Source: G963663315 sp963663315 (lineage in GTDB: Bacteria > Pseudomonadota > Gammaproteobacteria > Arenicellales > Poriferihabitantaceae). Taken from it: a DNA stretch of 64,000 bases. The position numbers were made by a program, and so were the translations under genes. The first letter of the stretch is position 1. Each line of letters opens with the position of its first letter. The notes beneath the pieces were generated by a model. It was not told where the DNA came from, ran no database searches, and saw only the letters and a program-made list of their open reading frames with translations. Location of the stretch: positions 2,418,001-2,482,000 of the forward strand of contig OY760176.1 of assembly GCA_963663315.1 (NCBI GenBank). The letters run 5' to 3'. Below, one piece after another: positions 8,563 through 17,287 of this stretch.

Positions 8563-9933
8563 CTAGGTACCGATAACCTGTTCGATGGTCTTTTGAAGCT
8601 TGTCGAACAGTTCGTCGATCTGATCCCGGGTAATGATGAAAGGCGGGGCCACGACAATGGCCTGTCCGATTGGTCGGCATATCAGTCCATTTTCCAGTGC
8701 CACGTTTGCAATCTGTTCTGCTACTGGCTGTTCGGGTGGGAATGGCGTCTTGTTCCCTTTGTCACCTGTCAATTCCAGCGCCCCCATCAATCCGATGCCG
8801 CGGACCTCGCCGATGTGTGGATGGGAAGCGAAACTTCCAAGCCGCTCCTGGAAGTAAGGGGAAACGGCGACGACATGGTCGAATACACCTTCATTCAGAA
8901 TGATATCAATCGCTTTCAGCGCGATCGAGCAACCGACCGGGTGGCCGGCCGTCGTATAGCCGTGTGGGAATTCCTCGTATTCTTCGGCTGCTTCATTGAG
9001 TTTCTCGACAATGGATCGGGAAACCATGATTGCACCCATCGGAAAGTATCCCGCCGTTATACATTTTGAAGCGACCAGGATATCGGGTTCTATATCGTAA
9101 GTCTGGCAGCCCCAGACTCGTCCGGTGCGCCCAAATCCGCATATCACTTCGTCGGCAATCAGAGGTATGCCGTATTTTTTAAGGATCGGTTGTATGACCT
9201 CAAAGTAACCCTCCGACGGAGGGATCACACCGCCGGCGCCCATAACCGGTTCGGCGAAGAAACCGGCAATGGTGTCGGGTCCTTCTGCCTCGATCTGGGC
9301 TTCCAGGTTACGGGCGCATCGAGCAGAAAATTCGAGCTCGCTCTCTCCTTCGTTGGCGTATCGCCAGTGGTGCGGGCAATCTGCAAAAAGGAAGCCGTCC
9401 AGTGGCAAGCCAAAAGCGCCGACGTAATCCTTGCCAGTCATGCTGGCCGTAATTCCCGTAACGCCGTGATAAGCGTTTTTGCGGGACAATATTTTACGAC
9501 GGTGAGGTTTGCCCAGACCACGGTTAATCATCCATAGCATCTTCACTACGGTATCGTTGGCTTCGGACCCCGAATTGGTAAAAAACACCTTGTCCATTGG
9601 CGATGGCGCTATTTCGAGCAGCTTTTCGGACAGGGCTATGGCGGGCTCACTTACGCGCCCAAAGAATGTGTGATAGGCCGGGAACTTGCGGTATTGCTCG
9701 CATGCAGCCTGTATCAGGTCCGGGTGGTCAAACCCGACCACCATGTTCCAGAGTCCCGAGTTTCCTTCAAGGTAACGCTTGCCATGCGAATCTTCGACAT
9801 AAATACCTTGCCCTCGCGACATCACGACAGGGCCGCTTTCCCGGAGGGTGCCAAGATGGGAAAAACCATGTAGCACCGACTGGAGATCGCGCGCTTCCCA
9901 GGATTCGGGGCAATGTGAGTTATCAGGTGTCAT
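8563..9933 (-). CDS. class III aminotransferase, polyamine/omega-amino type
   Basis: A 456-residue PLP-dependent class III aminotransferase. It shows the GSEAND phosphate-binding turn, the IADEVICGFGRTG segment whose Asp (about residue 261) contacts the pyridine nitrogen, and the Schiff-base Lys (about residue 290) in ASKCITAGYFPMGA. Enzymes of this branch move the amino group of putrescine, spermidine, beta-alanine or taurine to pyruvate or 2-oxoglutarate. Location downstream of a polyamine-type ABC transporter favours a terminal-amine substrate. The ATG at 9933 was preferred because an alternative at 9978 would overlap the upstream peptidase gene. The exact substrate is not readable. Confidence 0.85.
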   Translation of the reverse strand: MTPDNSHCPESWEARDLQSVLHGFSHLGTLRESGPVVMSRGQGIYVEDSHGKRYLEGNSGLWNMVVGFDHPDLIQAACEQYRKFPAYHTFFGRVSEPAIALSEKLLEIAPSPMDKVFFTNSGSEANDTVVKMLWMINRGLGKPHRRKILSRKNAYHGVTGITASMTGKDYVGAFGLPLDGFLFADCPHHWRYANEGESELEFSARCARNLEAQIEAEGPDTIAGFFAEPVMGAGGVIPPSEGYFEVIQPILKKYGIPLIADEVICGFGRTGRVWGCQTYDIEPDILVASKCITAGYFPMGAIMVSRSIVEKLNEAAEEYEEFPHGYTTAGHPVGCSIALKAIDIILNEGVFDHVVAVSPYFQERLGSFASHPHIGEVRGIGLMGALELTGDKGNKTPFPPEQPVAEQIANVALENGLICRPIGQAIVVAPPFIITRDQIDELFDKLQKTIEQVIGT

Positions 9934-9943
9934 ATACGTTTCG

Positions 9944-11029
9944 CTATGTGAAATATTGGGATAGTCTGGAAGGATCAATTGCGCGGCATACCAGGCCAGG
10001 CGGGCGTAGTGTCGTCATATCTTCGGCTGCCAGCATCGCGTTGATTACAGCCTCTTCGATCGCTTCGGTTACCGCCATGTAAATCGGGTCGAACGATTCA
10101 TCATTGATGATGTCCATTCTCAGCCTTGGACCCGCCATTTGAGGGATGGGGCCGCGATTGGCGGTACTGAAGGCGAGAAAGATATCGCCCGAATTGTTGC
10201 CCCCGGGCGTTCCGCCCCGCCCAATTCCGATAGCGGCGCGTTTGGCCAGGCGTTGCAATTGATGGGGCGCCATCGGCAGGTCAGTGCCGAGAATGACGAT
10301 GATCGAGCCGTGTTCCCGATCCATCAATCGATCCTCCGGCATCGTTCTGCCAACCGGTTGACCCAGTACGGTTAACCAGGGTCGCAAACCGTGGTTCGCC
10401 TGAACCAGCGACCCGAGAACAAACTCGTCGCCATCGATTTTCAGGCATCTTGAGGAGGTCCCTGTCCCTCCCTTGAACTCGTAGCAAATCATTCCGGTTC
10501 CACCGCCCACGTTTCCTTCGGCAATTGGCCCGGACGTTGTCGAGTTCAAAGCCAGGAGCGCGTCTTCTTCAGTTATGTGTTGTCCGTTAATGTCATTCAG
10601 AACGCCGTCATAGGTTTCAGCCACGACGGGCATAGCCCACAGATGTTCGGATTGCCAGGCATCCGCATATTTCTGAATAATCCATTTAACGGCCGCATGG
10701 TGGACCATGCCGACGCTATGAGTATTGGTAATACAAATCGGTCCTGTAAAGTAACCGCCATCCCGAATCCAGTGAGTGCCGGTCATCTCTCCGTTTCCGT
10801 TAAGCGCATACATCCCGGCCCAGACCGGTTGCGGATTGGGTTCGCGTCCCAGCGGCAGGATCGCGGTCACCCCGCTTCGTACCGGGCCCTTTCCCTGCAC
10901 GAGCGGTCCTTCCCCTTCGATTCTGGTGCAATAACCAACCTCTACTCCCGGGACGTCGGTTATTGCATTGTGTTCACCCGTTCTGCCCGGGAAAGGTAAC
11001 CGAAGTTCGCGTCCACGTAGCTTGTTCAT
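9944..11029 (-). CDS. P1-family (DmpA/BapA-like) aminopeptidase
   Basis: A 361-residue Ntn-type hydrolase of the S58/P1 family, which includes L-aminopeptidase DmpA and beta-peptidyl aminopeptidases. It has the conserved DVPGVEVGY entry (25-33), the EGNVGGGTGM segment (171-180) and the nucleophile Ser280 in GGNNSGD. The family self-cleaves immediately before this serine to give alpha and beta chains. There is no signal peptide, so it is cytosolic. It lies between potC and the aminotransferase, 13 bp after the potC stop, so it may release an amine or amino acid from an imported amide or small peptide. That role is an inference from context. Confidence 0.88.
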   Translation of the reverse strand: MNKLRGRELRLPFPGRTGEHNAITDVPGVEVGYCTRIEGEGPLVQGKGPVRSGVTAILPLGREPNPQPVWAGMYALNGNGEMTGTHWIRDGGYFTGPICITNTHSVGMVHHAAVKWIIQKYADAWQSEHLWAMPVVAETYDGVLNDINGQHITEEDALLALNSTTSGPIAEGNVGGGTGMICYEFKGGTGTSSRCLKIDGDEFVLGSLVQANHGLRPWLTVLGQPVGRTMPEDRLMDREHGSIIVILGTDLPMAPHQLQRLAKRAAIGIGRGGTPGGNNSGDIFLAFSTANRGPIPQMAGPRLRMDIINDESFDPIYMAVTEAIEEAVINAMLAAEDMTTLRPPGLVCRAIDPSRLSQYFT

Positions 11030-11042
11030 TGATTATCAGAAT

Positions 11043-11864
11043 TCAGGATCGTTTGCGAAAGTAAAGGCCCAATGAGGCGATTACGAAGGAGAAAACCAGC
11101 ATGAGCGTGGCAATCGCGTTGATTTCGGGTTTGACGCCACGCCTCAACATTCCGTAGATAAAAACGGGCAGCGTTGTTGAATTCACACCCGCAATGAAAT
11201 AGGTGATCACCAGGTCGTCCATGGAGATGATGAACGCAAGCAGCGCTCCGCCAACAATGCCGGGCAGAATCTGCGGCAGTGTGACTCGCCTGAATGTCAC
11301 CCAGGGATTGGCGCCCAGATCTGCGGAGGCCTGTTCCAACGTGTCGTCCATTCCTGCCAGGCGGGCGCTGACCACGACAAAGACATAGGATATGAGAAAT
11401 GTGCAGTGCCCGATAATGATCGACATAAGCCCGAGTTTTATGCTGAAGTTTACGAAAAACACTAACAATGCGATTCCGAGCACGATGTCGGGCATGACCA
11501 TCGGCATGTAGAGCAGACCCTGGTAAAAGGATTTTAACCGGAAGTTATGTCGATGAACAGCCAGGGCAGTGGCAGTTCCGACAATGGTCGCGAATGTCGT
11601 CGTACTTGCGGCAACCAGCAGACTGTTTTTGACGGCCGAGAGCAATTGATCGGTTGATTCGACATACAATGTCTGCTCGGTGAGTCTGGTCGGATAGCCA
11701 AAAATAGACAAGTACCAGTCGAGAGTAAAATCTTTCCACACCATCATGTTGACCGGGTGGCTGTTGAAAGAATAGACGACGACAATAATGATCGGTGCGT
11801 AAACAAAGAAAAGAAAAAGCAGTCCATGCAGACCCAGCAGGCGTTTCAACCAGGGTTGCTTCAT
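11043..11864 (-). CDS. potC: polyamine-type ABC transporter permease (PotC-like)
   Basis: A 273-residue inner-membrane permease with six predicted hydrophobic segments and the cytoplasmic EAA loop (residues about 175-195, EQASADLGANPWVTFRRVTLP) that docks on the ATPase. The ATG at 11864 overlaps the TGA of the upstream permease by 4 bp (ATGA), which fixes the start. Together with the PotB-like partner, PotA-like ATPase and PotD-like binding protein it forms a complete importer of the spermidine/putrescine class. The symbol denotes the family rather than a proven substrate. Confidence 0.88.
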   Translation of the reverse strand: MKQPWLKRLLGLHGLLFLFFVYAPIIIVVVYSFNSHPVNMMVWKDFTLDWYLSIFGYPTRLTEQTLYVESTDQLLSAVKNSLLVAASTTTFATIVGTATALAVHRHNFRLKSFYQGLLYMPMVMPDIVLGIALLVFFVNFSIKLGLMSIIIGHCTFLISYVFVVVSARLAGMDDTLEQASADLGANPWVTFRRVTLPQILPGIVGGALLAFIISMDDLVITYFIAGVNSTTLPVFIYGMLRRGVKPEINAIATLMLVFSFVIASLGLYFRKRS

Positions 11865-12745
11865 CTGACGATCTCCGAACGGCCGATTCGCCTTAGATAG
11901 AATACGATCAACAGCAGCATTACCAGCATGATCATTACGGAAAGAGCCGACCCGAACGGCCAATTCCTTGCCGACAAAAACTGTTGTTCGACCAGATTTC
12001 CGATCATCAGAACTTTTGCTCCTCCCAGCAGGTCCGGGACAATGAAGTTGCCAAGGCTCGGAATAAAGACAAGCACCGCCCCGGCTGCGATTCCGGGAAG
12101 CGTACTCGGCAGAGTTACCCTCAAGAAGGTTTGATATGGGCTGGCGCCCAAATCAGATGAAGCCTCAACGAGTGAATGATCCAGTTTCTCAATGCTGGCG
12201 TACAGAGGCAAAAACATGAAAGGCAGTAAAATATACGCCATGCCGATCAAAACCGCGGTTTCCGTATAAATGATGTCAATCGGTTCAGAAATCAATCCCA
12301 GGCCAAGAAGAGTGGAGTTCATAAATCCACTCGGGCGCAGGATCAACACCCAGCAAAACAGGCGCACGACCAGGCTGACGAAAAAAGGAAGGGTTATGAT
12401 GAAGACAACAAATGTCCTCCATCGTGTGGGTAGTCCGCTGACCCAAAGTGCGGCCGGATAGCAGATCAGTAGCGTGATGGCGACGTTGGTAAGCGCAAGC
12501 CGCACAGAGCGAAAGAATATCATAGCGTAGACTGGATCGAATTCCTCCCATTCTCTATCGGCCCAGCCGAGAATCCGGCCGTAATTCCAGTGATAGAAGT
12601 TCCATTCGACCCCCCCGTAAAGCCCGGGCTCCAGGAAGCTGAATACAATCATGACAGCCAACGGCCCCAGGAAGAAAACACCAAGGAAAAGCGTCCCCGG
12701 CGCCAACAGGGCGGCAAGCCTGCGACTTTCCCGTTTACTTGCCAT
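11861..12745 (-). CDS. potB: polyamine-type ABC transporter permease (PotB-like)
   Basis: A 294-residue membrane protein with six hydrophobic segments and an EAA loop (around EASSDLGASPYQTFLRVTLP). It pairs with the next permease to form the membrane channel of the spermidine/putrescine-class importer. The N-terminus begins with a short basic cytoplasmic stretch and a first membrane helix at about residues 12-35. The stop codon overlaps the next start, and the gene begins 2 bp after the ATPase stop codon, so coupling is tight across the operon. Confidence 0.88.
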   Translation of the reverse strand: MASKRESRRLAALLAPGTLFLGVFFLGPLAVMIVFSFLEPGLYGGVEWNFYHWNYGRILGWADREWEEFDPVYAMIFFRSVRLALTNVAITLLICYPAALWVSGLPTRWRTFVVFIITLPFFVSLVVRLFCWVLILRPSGFMNSTLLGLGLISEPIDIIYTETAVLIGMAYILLPFMFLPLYASIEKLDHSLVEASSDLGASPYQTFLRVTLPSTLPGIAAGAVLVFIPSLGNFIVPDLLGGAKVLMIGNLVEQQFLSARNWPFGSALSVMIMLVMLLLIVFYLRRIGRSEIVR

Positions 12746-12747
12746 CC

Positions 12748-13857
12748 TCAGGTTTCAATGATCAAGTGAGGCGCGCTTCGGCGGTAGGCAAGACGGACTG
12801 GCTCACCCGGCCTGACACGACTGAACGCTTCGTCACTGGATCTGGTCGGCGTTGCGGAGATGGTGGCGCCGTTGGCCAGGTGACATAAATATTGACGAGT
12901 TGCGCCCTGAAAGACTGACTGCTCCAAAACGACATCCAGAATGGCCATCGAATTATCCGGATTCTCTGGCGCAATATCCAGATGTTCCGGCCGGATGATC
13001 AGTGTCGCATTGTCTCCGACTTTTGGCCCGACACCGACAGGAATGCTCAGGCCGTCTTCGGTCACCAGTATCGGGTCTTCGGCGGTGTTCTGAATTTTCC
13101 CGGAAAACAGTGCGCCATCCCCGATGAACTCGGCGACAAAGCGAGTAGCTGGTAGATGGTAGTGGACTTCGGGCGGCGCAATTTGCTCTATCCGGCCCTG
13201 GTTTAAAACGACCACCTGGTCTGACATCGTCAGCGCCTCTTCCTGGTCATGGGTAACGAACAGAAAACAGATACCCAGGTCATGTTGCAAACTTTTCAGC
13301 TCAAGCTGCATGGATTGACGCAAATTGCGATCCAGCGCCGAAAGCGGTTCGTCAAGCAACAGGAGCTTTGGTTGATTGATGATGGCTCTCGCCAGGGCAA
13401 CCCGCTGTTGTTGACCGCCGGACAGCTGCGCCGGCTTTCGACGATCAAACCCGGCGAGACCCACTCGCTCAAGTGCTTCCCCGACTCTCCGGCCGCGCTC
13501 GTTTCGTGGTACGCCCGTCACCTCCAGCCCGTAACCTACATTGCCGCTGACGGATAAATGCGGGAAAAGCGCATAATTCTGGAACACGGTGTTAACCGGT
13601 CGCCGATAGGGCGGCACCCCTGTTACCAGCTCACCTCCAATACGTACCTCCCCTGAGTCCAGATCATCAAATCCGCTGATTGCTCTGAGGAGAGTGGTTT
13701 TTCCACAGCCGGAAGGCCCCAGCAGAGTCACAAACTGACTCTGCTGGATCTCTAGTGAAATACCGTCAAGCGCTGTAATTACACCACCTTCGGGTGCAGG
13801 GAATCGTTTTACAGCCTCCTTGACCTCGGCGATGGGCTCCGACGCATCGAAGGTCAC
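12748..13857 (-). CDS. potA: polyamine-type ABC transporter ATPase (PotA-like)
   Basis: A 369-residue ATPase powering the importer. Walker A GPSGCGKT is at 47-54, the signature LSGGQ at 145-149, Walker B LLLLDEP at 165-171 and the switch His in the FVTHD motif near 203. A C-terminal TOBE domain (about 285-365) is present, as in PotA and other importers regulated by their solute. The start overlaps the binding-protein stop by 4 bp (ATGA). All catalytic residues are in place. Confidence 0.92.
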   Translation of the reverse strand: MTFDASEPIAEVKEAVKRFPAPEGGVITALDGISLEIQQSQFVTLLGPSGCGKTTLLRAISGFDDLDSGEVRIGGELVTGVPPYRRPVNTVFQNYALFPHLSVSGNVGYGLEVTGVPRNERGRRVGEALERVGLAGFDRRKPAQLSGGQQQRVALARAIINQPKLLLLDEPLSALDRNLRQSMQLELKSLQHDLGICFLFVTHDQEEALTMSDQVVVLNQGRIEQIAPPEVHYHLPATRFVAEFIGDGALFSGKIQNTAEDPILVTEDGLSIPVGVGPKVGDNATLIIRPEHLDIAPENPDNSMAILDVVLEQSVFQGATRQYLCHLANGATISATPTRSSDEAFSRVRPGEPVRLAYRRSAPHLIIET

Positions 13858-14921
13858 TGCGCGGTACGAACCCTGGTCCAGACGCGATTGTACATGCGCA
13901 GATCATTGGCCAAATCTTCAAAGATCTGGAGCTTTGCAATGACTTCAGGCGGCGGGTTTGTGTTCGGGTTGGACTTCAGCTCCGGGGGCAGCAAGTCTCG
14001 TGCTGGCACATTGGCAGTGCCATTAACTTGTTGCAAGGTGTTGAGTGCTGCCATCTCTGGTTGCATGTAAAACTCAAAGAAGCGGATGGCGCTGTCCTTG
14101 TTGGGAGCGTCTTTGAGAACGCAGATGTCCTCCTGATACATGGTTGCTCCTTCTTCCGGAATCACAAAGCCCAGTTTATCCGGCTCTTCCAGCGTGTACA
14201 GGGTGGCTCCGACATACCAGTGAGCAGCTGCGATATCGCCTGATTGGACCAGCGATACGATGTCGTAAGTAAAAGCGGAAATTTTATCCTTGCGTTCCAG
14301 CAGCCACGCTTCAGCTTGCTCAAGTGCAGCGCTGTCACCAGTGTTTACCGAGTGGCCATTTTTAATCAGGGCCACACCGATGGTTTCCCGCAGGTCATCC
14401 AGCATTGTGATTTTTTTGCCTTTGTCAGGAAGTGCAAAGAAATCGTCCCAGGTCCTGATTTCGCCTGCTTCAGCCTTGTTGTAGAAAATTCCAACAGCGC
14501 CCCAGGCATAAGGAAGACAATAAGAGCTTTCCGGATCCACCTTGGAGCGCATATTGGCAGGGTCGATGTTCTCAAACCCTTTCAATGTATTGACCTTGGC
14601 ATCATGCAATAAATCCAGTTTCTGCATAATGTCCCGCATGTGAACTGAAGGGAATACGATGTCGTAACCGGTAGCGCCCGCCTGAATCTTTGCCAGCATT
14701 TCCTCGTTGGTACCGTAGGTGTCGAGAGATACTTCAATCCCGGTTTCTTCGGTAAAGCGGGTCAGAACTTCCGGGTTGATGTAATCGCCCCAGTTATAGA
14801 TATTGAGCTGGCCCTGGGCATAGGCAGTTTGGGAAACAGCGACCATTGCGACTGCAAACGCCAGGGCTAATTTTGCTGTCGTTAAACATCCGCATACAAA
14901 TCCAGTGTGTAACTTATGCAT
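13854..14921 (-). CDS. potD: periplasmic polyamine-type solute-binding protein
   Basis: A 355-residue extracytoplasmic binding protein of the PotD/PotF family. A long signal peptide (about residues 1-35) ends in a TAYA-QG cleavage site, and the mature protein opens with the family motif LNIYNWGDYINPEVLTRFTEETG. It captures the solute for the permeases encoded downstream. It is the first gene of the eight-gene minus-strand operon, preceded by AGAGGAAAG six bases before the ATG. PotF relatives bind putrescine, agmatine or amino-carboxylates, so the ligand is open. An N-methylated or formylated amine would fit the downstream amidase. Confidence 0.9.
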   Translation of the reverse strand: MHKLHTGFVCGCLTTAKLALAFAVAMVAVSQTAYAQGQLNIYNWGDYINPEVLTRFTEETGIEVSLDTYGTNEEMLAKIQAGATGYDIVFPSVHMRDIMQKLDLLHDAKVNTLKGFENIDPANMRSKVDPESSYCLPYAWGAVGIFYNKAEAGEIRTWDDFFALPDKGKKITMLDDLRETIGVALIKNGHSVNTGDSAALEQAEAWLLERKDKISAFTYDIVSLVQSGDIAAAHWYVGATLYTLEEPDKLGFVIPEEGATMYQEDICVLKDAPNKDSAIRFFEFYMQPEMAALNTLQQVNGTANVPARDLLPPELKSNPNTNPPPEVIAKLQIFEDLANDLRMYNRVWTRVRTAQ

Positions 14922-15076
14922 TTTTTACTTTCCTCTCTGTGTGATTTCGGGTTTTCAAATTCGCCGCAGAACCGAACTGCATGGGGCAACAATCCAGCAA
15001 TACTGTTGCATTATTGTAATCTATATGTCTTAATCTCGCAATGTAATTATTATTTCATAACCGATTAAAAACTATC
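14922..15076. promoter_or_regulatory. divergent promoter region, potD operon and rpiR
   Basis: A 155-bp A+T-rich spacer separates the divergent potD operon and the RpiR-type gene, so it must hold both promoters. Between 15000 and 15060 there are repeated TGTAAT/ATTAC-like motifs (for example TTGTAAT near 15015 and TGTAATTA near 15043) that could be operator half-sites. Exact -35/-10 boxes could not be fixed. Confidence 0.5.
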
Positions 15077-15962
15077 ATGAGAGACATTTTTTCCTTATCA
15101 ACACCTATTGTTTTTCCGAAATTCGAGGAAAAACTCAGGAGCGCGTTACCAGACCTTCCCAGGCTGGAAGCTCAGGTGGCGCAATACATGGTTCTGAACA
15201 TCGGTGACTTGAGTTTCGAGACTGGCGTTTCAATTGCTGAAAAGGTGGGTGTCAGTGAAGTTACGGTGAGTCGTTTATTGCGTCGTCTGGGATATCAGGG
15301 AATGCGCGGACTGAAGAAAGAGCTTCGTGACGAGTTATTCAACCGGGAACCCATTCAGGAGAGTGAACAGGGAATCTGGGAAGTACCCAAGGGTATGCCC
15401 CGGAACATGGACCTTGAATACAAGGCGCTCGGAGAAATTTACCAGCAAAGCGCATCTCCCATGTGGAGCACAACTTGTGCAGTCAATAGTGGAAGCTGAG
15501 AACGTATATGTGACCGGGTTTCAAGCCGTTCGGGGTATGGCGGAAGATTGTGCACGGCGGTTAGGGATGACGCGCGGAAACGTGCGGTTTCTGGCTGCGC
15601 ATGACGGCATGCTGACCGAGTGGCTCAAATGGGGTGATGACAAACCGGAGGCGTCATCCCGATGCCTGATACTAATTGATGTGGTTCCCTATGCGCGGGA
15701 GGCGTCAATCCTCTCGAAGCTATGCAGCCAGGATGGTCATTCGTTAATCGTATTTACTGATGAGATGTGCCACTGGGCCAAGAGTTACACCGACATGGTC
15801 ATTTACGCGAGTACCCGAACCGGGCTTATTCTCGAATCTACGGTCGCCATCGCCGCCGCCCTGAACCTGATGGTCAATTCCGTTGCGGACCAGTATTCAA
15901 CCACCCTCACCGAACGTCTGGACCAATGGAAAACCTATACTCGGGCGCTGAGACTGTTTTGA
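15077..15962 (+). pseudogene. RpiR-family regulator, frameshifted
   Basis: Two overlapping plus-strand frames together make one RpiR/MurR-type regulator of about 290 residues. The first (from ATG 15077) holds the N-terminal helix-turn-helix, with the IAEKVGVSEVTVSRLLRRLG recognition region at about residues 54-73. It then runs out of phase near 15465 and stops at 15497-15499. The second frame continues the SIS sugar-binding domain (from IVEAENVYVTGFQAVRG to the stop at 15962). A single-base shift explains the break. It lies divergently beside the potD-dmf operon, so it is probably that operon's regulator, now lost unless the shift is a sequencing error. Confidence 0.75.
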
Positions 15963-16028
15963 TACTTTGAACCATGACCGATAAAGACTCTCGCGGCTAA
16001 TCCCCGTTTAAGCGGCAAGCCCTGTCAG

Positions 16029-17050
16029 TCAATCTACGATAATCTGTTGAGAAATTGGATTGACAAAGCCATGTAATTTATAATCTGCATCAGATGCTAA
16101 AGGGTAGTATTGGCTATGACAAAAGCGGTTTTTACGGCACGAGTCAATTCAAAATACAATGATTTGCCTGAAGTAAGGTATCATTTTCCCCGGAGTTACC
16201 TTCGTTCGGTGGAACGTGTGGTCGGAGACTGGGTCACGTATTATGAACCTCGCCGTACCACCAGCGACATCAACAGTAGCGGCGGTCGTCAGGCGTATTT
16301 TGCGACGGCCAGGGTAACATCCGTAGAGCGCGACCCTGAGCAGGAAGACCACTTCTACGCCCTCGTTTCCGACTACCTCGAATTCGACCAGGCAGTTCCT
16401 TTCAGGGAAGGCAATCATTACTATGAATCGGGCCTTCGGCGGGAAGATGGCAAAACCAGCAAGGGAGCCTTTGGTCGCTCTGTACGACTTATCCCGGACG
16501 AAGAGTATGACCTTGTCCTGCGGGCCGGATTCAGCGGTTTGAGCATCGGGGCTGAAATACCTGCGGAAAGGACGAATGAAGGGTTGGCGGATGATCTCGC
16601 GACCTACGAGCGGCCGATCATCCAGAGGGTCGTCAGCCGGCCGTTCCGGGATGTCGCGTTCTCGAGACAGGTAAAACAGGCTTACAATAACACTTGCGCG
16701 ATCACCGGCATCAGGCTCATCAACGGAGGGGGACGCCCCGAGGTACAAGCCGCACACATCCGGCCCGTGCAACACCAAGGCCCGGATTCGGTGAGAAACG
16801 GCATTGCCTTGAGCGGGACAGTACACTGGATGTTTGATCGTGGTTTGGTGTCGGTTGATGACGATCATACGATCCTGATTGCCGAGGACTGTATTCCAGA
16901 TCCCGTTTTGACCATGCTTAATCCAGACCGACGCTTGCGTTTGCCGTCTCCGTCGTGGTTGGCTCCGCATCGGCAGTTCATGCGGTATCATCGTGAGACC
17001 GTATTCAAGGGCTGACAAGAGAAATTGGGGCGCCAGCGCTGTTTGCCCGG
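16029..17050. repeat. right copy of 1.02-kb inverted repeat
   Basis: The forward version of the left repeat (707-1729), beginning TCAATCTACGATAAT and ending CTGTTTGCCCGG. Similarity starts and stops sharply at both sides. The copy includes the complete HNH gene with its upstream region. Divergence is modest and occurs mainly at third codon positions, which suggests both genes have been under selection since duplication. Confidence 0.85.
16116..17015 (+). CDS. HNH endonuclease, copy 2
   Basis: A 299-residue paralogue of the protein at 742-1641 with the same HNH module: Cys194, His214 (AAHI), Asn228 (RNGI) and His237. The ATG at 16116 was chosen to match copy 1, although an in-frame TTG lies two codons upstream at 16110. 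The two proteins differ mostly in the region between residues 140 and 175, which links the N-terminal part to the nuclease module. It follows the frameshifted regulator, in the same direction, and shares no operon with it. The target is unknown. Confidence 0.8.
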   Translation: MTKAVFTARVNSKYNDLPEVRYHFPRSYLRSVERVVGDWVTYYEPRRTTSDINSSGGRQAYFATARVTSVERDPEQEDHFYALVSDYLEFDQAVPFREGNHYYESGLRREDGKTSKGAFGRSVRLIPDEEYDLVLRAGFSGLSIGAEIPAERTNEGLADDLATYERPIIQRVVSRPFRDVAFSRQVKQAYNNTCAITGIRLINGGGRPEVQAAHIRPVQHQGPDSVRNGIALSGTVHWMFDRGLVSVDDDHTILIAEDCIPDPVLTMLNPDRRLRLPSPSWLAPHRQFMRYHRETVFKG

Positions 17051-17287
17051 ACTACAACTCGGACGAACAGGAGTGATCGAAGCAGGGCCTATGCTCAAAC
17101 CTTGATATATTCCCTATTTGTCCGCATGATTTGTGTTGCAAGTTCTATAGAGGGGATAGATAGTTGATAGCAGAAGAGAGTGTTAAAGAACTGGAGGAAG
17201 CTGTGCAATCTTTGATTGGGTATGCAGACAAGGACCTCGTTAGTCGAACTGAATGGGGAACAACCTGATTTGGGTTAAGATTGCTCA
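17051..17287. other. spacer with a possible gene relic
   Basis: This stretch begins at the outer end of the right inverted repeat. A plus-strand frame from TTG 17164 to a stop at 17269 reads about 34 residues of coding-like sequence (EESVKELEEAVQSLIGYADK). It has no recognisable family, and could be a relic of a deleted gene. No promoter or terminator was identified. Confidence 0.3.

Noticed and set aside
16149..17018. 289-codon minus-strand frame antisense to the second HNH gene
   Set aside because: It is a mirror frame of the HNH gene. The corresponding antisense frame in copy 1 is interrupted, and the plus-strand protein has catalytic motifs conserved in both copies.
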